From Paenibacillus_E oryzisoli_A (GTDB taxonomy: Bacteria > Bacillota > Bacilli > Paenibacillales > NBRC-103111), in the NCBI RefSeq assembly GCF_050467285.1, contig NZ_JBCMUN010000011.1, forward strand, positions 235,817 through 299,816: a stretch of 64,000 nt of DNA, in the 5' to 3' direction. The notes beneath the pieces were generated by a model, which was not told where the DNA came from, ran no database searches, and saw nothing but the letters and a program-made list of their open reading frames with translations. This document shows positions 1 through 7,217 of the stretch, piece by piece. The position numbers were made by a program, and so were the translations under genes. Within the stretch, counting starts at the first letter, position 1. Every line of letters begins with the position of its first letter.

Positions 1-337
1 GCTTTGTACTCGGATTTAGTATAGGTACCCCATAAAGATCCGACAATTGGCAATTCTCAATAGGAGTTTGCAAAATATAAAAGGTTAACAAATAAAAAGG
101 CAAGACACAAAATGCCTATTGCAAGCTCGCAAAAATTGTTGGATGGGCGGAATCACCCGGATAGAGGAACGGTTCAGCGGCTTGGCAGAATCAAGGGGAG
201 CCGCCATGGGCAGCTCATTTTGGTTATTCTAACTCGTCGGCTTAACGACCATCAGCACGGTTATGGCTAAAGACAGCAAGCTTCCGCATCGCTAGCACGA
301 CATCTGCGGATATTTCATGATCTTGGCTTTCCAACGG
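1..337. other. Non-coding stretch at window start
   Basis: No convincing reading frame with a ribosome binding site was found on either strand. The stretch lies downstream of the minus-strand sugar ABC operon that ends at 338. No clear intrinsic terminator follows that operon here, so transcription may continue beyond the window edge. Confidence 0.5.
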
Positions 338-1171
338 TCACCCTTTAATCGATCCGGATACACCTTCGATAAAATATCGTTGCAACGAAATAAAAACAAT
401 TATGACGGGAATTAAGGATATAGCAGCTCCTGCGCACATGCCCACCCAATCGATCGAATGCTCGCCAACAAAGGAAAACATGCCGACAGCCAGTGTACGA
501 AGGTTTGGTTTGCTCAAAGTAAACACCAAAGGAATAAGAAAAGCGTTCCACGCCCAAATAAATTGCATGATCGCCGTGGTGGCGATCATCGGCTTCGCAA
601 GCGGCAGCATGACTTGCAGAAACGTGCGGACATATCCGCATCCGTCCATTTCCGCGGCCTCTTCCAATTCATTGGGAAGCTTCTGGAAATAAGTCATGAA
701 CAACAAAATAAACAGAACGTGCGCGCCTGATGATTCGGCCAGAATGACACCGGGAAGCGTGTTCAACAGCCCCAACTGCTTGATGATGATGTAAATTGGG
801 ATCAGCGTATAGCCCTTAGGAATAAACATGGTCGCCGTAATGGCGCCAATCAGCAAATTTCGTCCGGGGAAGTTTACCCTGCCCATCGCATACCCTGTCA
901 ACGCGCACATCGCGACGACGATGATAACGCTGGACACCGTGATTATCACTGTATTTGTGAAATAGCCGGAGAAGTTCGCCAAATTCCAGGCCCGTGCATA
1001 ATTTCCCCATTGCGGCACTTCCGGTAAAAGCCGAACGCCTCCATTGATCAATTCCTTATTTGATTTCAACGAAGATAAAATCATCCACACGAACGGATAA
1101 ACCCAAATAACTCCCACTGCCATGAGGAATGCATGCAGTGGCAACTGTCTAAACCTTTGTGTTTTTATCAT
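338..1171 (-). CDS. Carbohydrate ABC transporter permease, MalG/AraQ type
   Basis: The 277-residue integral membrane protein forms one half of the membrane channel of a sugar importer. About six hydrophobic segments are visible, beginning at residues 12-32. The EAA loop that contacts the ATPase reads EEAAEMDGCGYVRTF near residue 170, followed by the usual LPLAKP stretch. It is the last gene of the operon, 14 bp after the first permease. The N-terminal stretch HAFLMAVGVIWVYPFVWMILSS is typical of the MalG/AraQ side of the heterodimer. No ATPase gene is nearby; such systems often share an MsmX-type ATPase encoded elsewhere (known of the family). The substrate cannot be read from sequence, although the YesM/YesN neighbours suggest an oligosaccharide. 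Confidence 0.93.
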   Translation of the reverse strand: MIKTQRFRQLPLHAFLMAVGVIWVYPFVWMILSSLKSNKELINGGVRLLPEVPQWGNYARAWNLANFSGYFTNTVIITVSSVIIVVAMCALTGYAMGRVNFPGRNLLIGAITATMFIPKGYTLIPIYIIIKQLGLLNTLPGVILAESSGAHVLFILLFMTYFQKLPNELEEAAEMDGCGYVRTFLQVMLPLAKPMIATTAIMQFIWAWNAFLIPLVFTLSKPNLRTLAVGMFSFVGEHSIDWVGMCAGAAISLIPVIIVFISLQRYFIEGVSGSIKG

Positions 1172-1185
1172 AATTCCCCTCCTAC

Positions 1186-2100
1186 TTACACCGTTTGTGC
1201 GCGTGTTCTTTTAACAAGCCAACCTAGCAGCAGCGCCATTGCAAAAATCGAAATTCCGAACACAATCCCTGCGGCAGAGGCGCGACCATAGGCGGGAAAG
1301 CCCTGCGTATCGAACGCATAGCGATAAACATACAAATCCATAACGTCCGTACTGAAATACGGCCCGCCTTCCGTCAGCGTCTTGGCTAGGTCGAAGACGT
1401 GCATATTGTGAACCGTACTCAACAGCAAAATCGCGGCGCCGATGGGAAGAAGAAGTGGCACAGTAATGTGGCGAAACGATTGCCAGGAGCCGCATCCGTC
1501 AATGCTGGCGGCTTCATAGATATCCGTCGGCAAAGATTGCAGACCCGCCAGCCAGTAAACCATCATCATCCCGAAAAACTGCCAGGCGCCAATCACAATC
1601 AGCAGAATCATGGCGGAATGAGCGTGACCCAACCAATTAAATGGTTGATCAAGAATGCCGATTTTTATCAGCAGCTCATTGAAGAACGCATTATTGTTGC
1701 CAAAGATCGCCTTCATGACCAGTCCGATAATAGCCGTTGTAGTGATGACCGGCAAAAAATAAAGCACCCTGTAAAAAACGCGTCCCTTGCGGATGACACG
1801 ATTGAGCGCTATGGCCATGAGCAGACTGGTCGGCATTAGAATGCATGTCGTTCCAAGCATATAAACAAACGTATTGCCGAAGGCGTTCCAAAACCATTTG
1901 TCATGCAGCACCGCGATATAATTTCCCCAACCCGCAAAATTCTTCAGGGGGCCGATACCGCTCCAATCAAAAAAGGAATAAATATAGCTCATAATGATCG
2001 GATAAATTGTAAATGCGATAAAAAATGCGAACTGTGGCAGTACGAACAAATAAGACCACCAAATTCGATTCCACTTTCTTCTTCCTGTACGCCCTTCCAA
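1186..2100 (-). CDS. Carbohydrate ABC transporter permease, MalF/UgpA type
   Basis: This is the second channel subunit of the sugar importer, with six membrane segments. The first lies at WWSYLFVLPQFAFFIAFTIY, and the EAA loop reads YEAASIDGCGSWQSF. The frame stays open to an ATG at 2178, but that extension crosses a strong terminator hairpin and encodes a cysteine/glycine-rich stretch foreign to the family. I therefore prefer the TTG at 2098-2100, which has AAAGGAG about 10 nt upstream and gives about 304 residues. It forms an operon with the binding protein upstream and the MalG-type permease downstream. The TTG start and the upstream hairpin may both keep permease levels below those of the binding protein. 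Confidence 0.9.
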   Translation of the reverse strand: MEGRTGRRKWNRIWWSYLFVLPQFAFFIAFTIYPIIMSYIYSFFDWSGIGPLKNFAGWGNYIAVLHDKWFWNAFGNTFVYMLGTTCILMPTSLLMAIALNRVIRKGRVFYRVLYFLPVITTTAIIGLVMKAIFGNNNAFFNELLIKIGILDQPFNWLGHAHSAMILLIVIGAWQFFGMMMVYWLAGLQSLPTDIYEAASIDGCGSWQSFRHITVPLLLPIGAAILLLSTVHNMHVFDLAKTLTEGGPYFSTDVMDLYVYRYAFDTQGFPAYGRASAAGIVFGISIFAMALLLGWLVKRTRAQTV

Positions 2101-2124
2101 TGCCCTTCCACTCCTTTCACATTT

Positions 2125-2157
2125 CGAAAAAAAGGGGCCATGTCCGCACACGGCCCC
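2125..2157 (-). terminator. Intercistronic terminator between binding protein and permease genes
   Basis: On the minus strand GGGGCC, a 12-nt loop and GGCCCC are followed by seven T. The hairpin sits between the stop of the binding-protein gene (2194) and the permease start. Partial termination here would give more binding protein than permease. Confidence 0.85.
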
Positions 2158-2193
2158 TCCACTCAGCATTTCGAGCATCGCACGGGATTCTCT

Positions 2194-3696
2194 TTATTTG
2201 ACTTCATAAGATTTGAAAGGCTCCCAATCGGCAAATTGCCAATCCGAGCTATCGACTTTAACGCCTTTGGCTTTAACCTCTTCAGTCGTCTTTTTCAGCA
2301 ACTGATTCTGTGCGTCGCCTATCTTTTTCAAGGCTTGCTTGACATCTGTAATTTGTCCGACCAGATAGCCTTCCAATATATCGGCGGGCTTTTCCTTCGG
2401 CAGCTTCCCGCTCATAGCCTCATTCACTTGAACCGTATTCAGATTTTTAATGAACGGGTGAGGGGCGAAAAAGAATAATTTGTCCTGTATGTCGAGGCCT
2501 TTCTTGAGATTCGCATCCTTGATCTCCACAGCCTGGTTGATTTCCGGAATCGGCGAGTAATTGATTTCGTTCGAGACGAGACCTTTGTAATATTCATCCA
2601 TCATAAATTGCAGGAACAGTTTCACTTCGTTGAAGTGCTTCGTATTCTTACTGACATATAAGGCGGACTTCGGGTCACCGTTGACTTCTTCATACATGGC
2701 TTTTCCGTCCTTGCTCGGCATCGGAGCCACACCAAAGGACTTGAATCCTGCTTGATAGAAAGTCGGCATTTCCCACAATCCGCTGAGTAAAAAGGCTGCC
2801 TGGCCGCCGCTGAACAGGGTGGCTGCTTCCGGCGGCTGGATCAGCAAGCTGTTGGGATGCAGCACGTTCTCATCCGACAATTTCTTCATGAACTGCAGCG
2901 TCTCCACGTTCCCATTCGTATCGTACACATATTGCCCGGTGTGCGGGTTTAGATGCGAATTGGGCAAAACCTCAGGCGTAATGGCCGAAGATAAATGCGC
3001 TATAATGTTGTTGACAAGCCAGCGTGCCTGCATGCCCATGACAACGCCGTAAGTTTTGCCGTCCGTCTTCTTCTCAACCTGCTTGCCCACCTTCAACAAG
3101 TCATCCCAGTTTTTCGGTATGTCCTGTTCGCCAAGACCTGCCTTCTGCAGCACATCTTTGTTGTAATACATGACATACCCGTCCCGGTGGTTCGATGTGA
3201 TCGGGAAGGCGTAAATATTCCCGTCAATCATCGTCATGCCGGGAGTGAACATCCCCTTCTCGAACTTGATCTTTCGATCGCCAATCACATCGTTCAAGCT
3301 GTGAACGACATCCAGAGAGTGCAGCTGATACAGCGGCAGGCTGGAGTAATTGGCGAAGATATCCGGCAATTCCGAGCCGGCAATCGCCGCCTGCAGTTGG
3401 GGCAAATACTGGCTGGTCGCCACTTCCGTGTTTTGAACATGAATGTGCGGATATTTTGCTTCAAATTTGGCAATAGTTTGTTTGTTCAACTCCGCGAACT
3501 CCGGCCAACGCATCCACATCGTGATCGTGACATCTTCTTGCTTTTTCGTATTAGCGGCCGCAGAACCGGAATTGCTGGATACAGGAGCTCCCCCTTCCGC
3601 CTGGGAAGATCCTCCGGATGAACATCCCGCGAGCAGCAGCATCGCCATCATCGGCGCCGTGCAGCAAATGGAAATCAGCCGTTTGTTTTTCGTCAT
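2194..3696 (-). CDS. Extracellular solute-binding lipoprotein, sugar ABC importer
   Basis: The 500-residue protein carries a lipoprotein signal: basic N-terminus MTKNKRL, a hydrophobic core, and the lipobox LLLAGCSS with the modified cysteine near residue 25. A low-complexity Ser/Gly linker follows. The rest is a family 1-type periplasmic-binding fold (ITMWMRWPEF, then ELPDIFANYSSLPLYQL). It would be anchored outside the membrane and deliver sugar to the two permeases encoded downstream. The terminator at 2125 follows the gene, so this is likely the most abundant product of the operon. The two-component genes lie just upstream on the same strand and are the obvious candidates for control. Confidence 0.93.
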   Translation of the reverse strand: MTKNKRLISICCTAPMMAMLLLAGCSSGGSSQAEGGAPVSSNSGSAAANTKKQEDVTITMWMRWPEFAELNKQTIAKFEAKYPHIHVQNTEVATSQYLPQLQAAIAGSELPDIFANYSSLPLYQLHSLDVVHSLNDVIGDRKIKFEKGMFTPGMTMIDGNIYAFPITSNHRDGYVMYYNKDVLQKAGLGEQDIPKNWDDLLKVGKQVEKKTDGKTYGVVMGMQARWLVNNIIAHLSSAITPEVLPNSHLNPHTGQYVYDTNGNVETLQFMKKLSDENVLHPNSLLIQPPEAATLFSGGQAAFLLSGLWEMPTFYQAGFKSFGVAPMPSKDGKAMYEEVNGDPKSALYVSKNTKHFNEVKLFLQFMMDEYYKGLVSNEINYSPIPEINQAVEIKDANLKKGLDIQDKLFFFAPHPFIKNLNTVQVNEAMSGKLPKEKPADILEGYLVGQITDVKQALKKIGDAQNQLLKKTTEEVKAKGVKVDSSDWQFADWEPFKSYEVK

Positions 3697-3740
3697 TTTT
3701 CATCACCCCTGTATTATTTTGCATGTTGCATATTCAGTAT

Positions 3741-3765
3741 AAAAAAACCCCAAGAAGGGGGAGGG
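3741..3765 (-). terminator. Terminator after the response regulator gene
   Basis: On the minus strand a CCCC/GGGG stem with a 5-nt loop is followed by seven T. It lies just after the response regulator stop at 3774, separating it from the transporter genes, which therefore probably have their own promoter in 3697-3740. Confidence 0.7.
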
Positions 3766-3773
3766 TGAAAGTT

Positions 3774-5168
3774 TTAGCTTTGATGTGGTGATTTTTTAGT
3801 TTGCCGGAATTCGTTGGGCGTCAGACCGTACGTTTTCTTGAAAAGTTTGCTGAAATAGCGAAAATCGGAATAGCCGGTTTCCAGGGCAATGTCAATCACC
3901 GTTTTATCCGATTGCATCAGCAGGTTTTTGCCGATTTCTATTTTCCGCGCAACCAACAAATCGACGAATTTTTTCCCGGTCTCCTGGCGAATCGTTTTGC
4001 TAATCGTGACCGGGTGCACATTCAACTGCGCCGCGATCGTATTCAGGCTTGTTTGGGGATCGGATGATTGCTCAAGCAACCTCAATACCTGGGCGGTCAA
4101 TCCGAGATTTTGAGCAACGACCGTGCATTCATGCAACGCCTTTAGGCCGTCCACGATAAAATGGGACATGCTGATTTTCAGCTCCTCCCAAGTGGCAAAG
4201 CCGCCGACCCATTCTAACCAGTGCATGACCTGTTCCTCCGTAACGACGCTTACCTCCTTGCTTGAGGTCATCACATTGTCCAGCGCCGCTATCAAATAAG
4301 CGCATTGCTTCTTCAGTTTGGAAGAGTGTAACGGTTCGGCCGACAAAAACCATTGCTCTAAATGTTCATGCAGATCATCGGAATGCATTCCCTTTGCGTC
4401 CTTCAGCATTTGATCATGCAGCTTCTGCATCTGGCGAAGGAGCCTTTTCTCATAATCGCTTCCGTCTGCAGCAGCAGGTTGCCTTCTTTCGCCAAAGAAA
4501 CGTTCATTCTGCCATTGTTCCTCCGCTCGACGCAATCGGGAGGCGAATTCGCTGCGATCATAGAACACATTGGATGCCCCCGGATCAGCCGTTCTCACCT
4601 CTCCCCGATGGCGATCATTTACGTTAAACGTGAACACAACCTCAGCATCTTCCGATACGGGTTGCTCGCTCCATCGAATGACTATGGGAGTTTTATCGTC
4701 AAACCAAGCTGCGATCTGCTTCGATTCAAGTTCTCCGATCGACAAAGAATGCCGCTTCAGCTCCCACACGCGCTCTTTCATGTCAGCTTTCCACCTGTCG
4801 ATCAAGCGGGAATCCACAAGCTCAATCAACTCAATCAGTTCCTCCATCTGAACGGGCTTCAGCAAATAACGAACAGCCCCGTGTTGAATCGCTTTGCGGG
4901 CAAAATTGAACTCGTCATAACCGCTGATCAAGGCGATCTCCGTATGATTATTTTCTTTCTTGAGCATCGCCAGCATATCCAGACCGGACAACTCTGGTAT
5001 CATAATATCGGTAATTAGCAGCTCCGGCCGGATAAGTCTGATCGTGTCAAGCGCTTCGTAACCGCTTCCAACATCGAAAACCTCAATCGGCTTGTTCAAT
5101 CGTTCCAGCTTGCGCACGATCGCTTCCCTGACGGTCTTCTCATCATCTACAACACATATTTTCATCAT
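3774..5168 (-). CDS. Response regulator, YesN type (receiver plus AraC DNA-binding domain)
   Basis: The 464-residue cytoplasmic regulator has an N-terminal receiver domain (residues about 3-120) with acidic pair D8-D9, phospho-acceptor D54 in LLITDIMIPE and the conserved lysine in YLLKP. A middle linker of about 230 residues shows no recognisable fold. The AraC-type double helix-turn-helix is C-terminal (about 365-460: SLNTIAAQLNVHPVTISK, then VIDIALETGYSDFRYFSKLFKK). The start overlaps the kinase stop by 4 nt (ATGA), so translation is probably coupled. It likely activates the sugar transporter genes that follow. Assignment to the YesN group rests on architecture and neighbours. Confidence 0.94.
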   Translation of the reverse strand: MMKICVVDDEKTVREAIVRKLERLNKPIEVFDVGSGYEALDTIRLIRPELLITDIMIPELSGLDMLAMLKKENNHTEIALISGYDEFNFARKAIQHGAVRYLLKPVQMEELIELIELVDSRLIDRWKADMKERVWELKRHSLSIGELESKQIAAWFDDKTPIVIRWSEQPVSEDAEVVFTFNVNDRHRGEVRTADPGASNVFYDRSEFASRLRRAEEQWQNERFFGERRQPAAADGSDYEKRLLRQMQKLHDQMLKDAKGMHSDDLHEHLEQWFLSAEPLHSSKLKKQCAYLIAALDNVMTSSKEVSVVTEEQVMHWLEWVGGFATWEELKISMSHFIVDGLKALHECTVVAQNLGLTAQVLRLLEQSSDPQTSLNTIAAQLNVHPVTISKTIRQETGKKFVDLLVARKIEIGKNLLMQSDKTVIDIALETGYSDFRYFSKLFKKTYGLTPNEFRQTKKSPHQS

Positions 5169-6976
5169 GCGTTCTTCCTCCTTTCAGCAGTCAAGATGAT
5201 TTGGGTTCCTTCGTGCTCGTTGCTTCTGATCTCCATGCCGAAATGCTCACCATATGCCAAGAGGAAGCGGCGAAACACATTATGAATGCCGGTATGACTG
5301 TTGAAAAATTCGTCTTTATATTGACCCTTGGAACGAATTAGCTTCTCGTATTTATTGCGCACTTCGGGAGGCATCCCTTTTCCGTTGTCGCGAATTTCGA
5401 TGACCAAGCGGTCGGCGTCAAATCGGATCTTGATTGCTATACGGAAAAGCGCCCCTTTGGTAAAGGAGTTTCCAGCGTATTTCAGCGCATTTTCCACAAA
5501 TGGCTGGATGCTGAGCTTCATGATCTGTTCACTTAATGCGGCATCGTCAATATCCATTTCCGCTTCCATGTTCATTTGCGTGCGATAATAGTGGATCTTG
5601 AGGAGATCCCTGATATTGCCGAGCTCCTCTTCGAGCGACGACCAGCCGCTATCTGAGCGAATATTGTAGCGCATCATACGGGCCATCAGTTGAACCATTT
5701 CTTCCGCTTTTTCACCTTCGTGCTGGAAGGCGAATGCCCCGATCGTCTCCAGGGTGTTAAACAAAAAATGCGGATTGATATGGGCTTGCAACTGCAATAG
5801 TTCTTTTTCCTTTTCCCGCATTTCCGTCTTCTGCACCGTTTCCTCCATATGCTCCAAATTATCGAGCATGGCGTTGTACGAGCCAATCAGAAAGTCAATT
5901 TCTCCGACAGAAGCAGGCGGGACTTTCGTTGTCCATTTTTGTATGCCGAGCCTGACGATTGATGATTTTAGCCTTTCCAACGGCTTGAGAATCAATTGCA
6001 CAAAATAGATGGCGGCAGCAAACGATATCATTAACAGGGAAAGGGCAATAATCAGCGTAAATTGCTTCGTCTGTTCCGTTCCCTTGACCATCACATCCAG
6101 CGGGGCGATGCCTACCATCGTCCAGCCATCAATCGACATCAGCCTGCTCGCCACTTGATAACTGCGATTTTCCTGATCAGCCACATACGTCTTCATCCCT
6201 CCGGAAGCGGCAGACGCCAGAACAGATGCGGAAATTGGATGAGAATCGCTCCCCTTCGTCAATTCGATTCGTTCTCCTGTTGCGGCATGATACATAACAA
6301 CTTCTCCATATTGGCCAAAGTCCGATTGCTCGATGTTCGAAAACAACTGCTGCGGGTCCAGTTGTACGATGATCCAAGCATCGAATGCATGGGTGTCAAA
6401 ATTAAATACGGGCTTTACCAGCGATATCGTTTCCACGCCGCCGTTCTCAATATATTTGCTAGGATGAGGCGGTAAAAGCGCCGTATCGGTCATCGTGAGC
6501 AGTCTGCGATAGGTGGGGTCTTGATCGAATTGGTATTGCATATTAACGATTTCATTGTGAGTCGTTTCATAGAACACTTTGCCGCGCTTATCCAGGTACA
6601 GGATTCCGGAAATATTGGCATTGGACTGTGTCATTTTTTCGAAAAACCCGCGAAAGTTTCTTAAATACCGCAATTGAGAAACCGTATCCTCATTAGGCAC
6701 GTTCAAATATTTTTGGAAATCGAGGTCGATGTTTAGCGGATTTAACGACTGGTCGATGTTGGAAATTCGTTGATCAAGTTCGTTCGCCAGCAGGTTCACA
6801 ATTTGCTGGGAAAGCAGCAAGCTCTGGTTTGTCGCCGAGCGAAACATCAAATATTGCGAACAGTAGCTGACAACCAGAATGGGAATGATCGACATTGCCA
6901 CCAATAACATCAGCATTTTCGTCTTTAGCGACCGCGATTTATGGAAGCGTTTGAAAAGCTTGTCCAATCTCAACAA
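5165..6976 (-). CDS. Sensor histidine kinase, YesM type
   Basis: The 603-residue membrane kinase has a first membrane segment at about 20-40, a large extracellular sensor region (about 41-300, probably a double Cache fold), a second segment at about 303-325 and a HAMP linker. The phospho-acceptor motif HINPHFLFNTLE is typical of the His_kinase/YesM group. An ATP-binding domain follows, with N-box FVENALKYAG and G-box IRDNGKGMPPE. It would phosphorylate the response regulator encoded next, with which it shares 4 nt. The sensor probably reads a sugar or sugar-bound binding protein outside the cell (inference). Confidence 0.94.
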   Translation of the reverse strand: MLRLDKLFKRFHKSRSLKTKMLMLLVAMSIIPILVVSYCSQYLMFRSATNQSLLLSQQIVNLLANELDQRISNIDQSLNPLNIDLDFQKYLNVPNEDTVSQLRYLRNFRGFFEKMTQSNANISGILYLDKRGKVFYETTHNEIVNMQYQFDQDPTYRRLLTMTDTALLPPHPSKYIENGGVETISLVKPVFNFDTHAFDAWIIVQLDPQQLFSNIEQSDFGQYGEVVMYHAATGERIELTKGSDSHPISASVLASAASGGMKTYVADQENRSYQVASRLMSIDGWTMVGIAPLDVMVKGTEQTKQFTLIIALSLLMISFAAAIYFVQLILKPLERLKSSIVRLGIQKWTTKVPPASVGEIDFLIGSYNAMLDNLEHMEETVQKTEMREKEKELLQLQAHINPHFLFNTLETIGAFAFQHEGEKAEEMVQLMARMMRYNIRSDSGWSSLEEELGNIRDLLKIHYYRTQMNMEAEMDIDDAALSEQIMKLSIQPFVENALKYAGNSFTKGALFRIAIKIRFDADRLVIEIRDNGKGMPPEVRNKYEKLIRSKGQYKDEFFNSHTGIHNVFRRFLLAYGEHFGMEIRSNEHEGTQIILTAERRKNA

Positions 6977-7217
6977 CGGTCAACCTCCTTTCAGGATCCC
7001 CTCATCTCATCTGGAATGGCATAAGTATAGGTTTCCGTAATGTCAAACGTCAAGAAAAACAACCAGCGCTAAATCTTTCTACATTCCTGCTAAATTATTG
7101 GCATTGATTGGCTGCTGATTACATCCTAGAATTTTCACTAATTGAAGGGGGTGATCGGACTTTTAGAGGATGGGGTGATAGGCGCCTGCCGGAAATATAT
7201 TTTACAAGAAAAGGGTG

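Noticed and set aside
2101..2178. N-terminal extension of the first permease from ATG 2178
   Set aside because: It would be translated across a strong terminator hairpin and has no family-like sequence. TTG 2098-2100 has the ribosome binding site.
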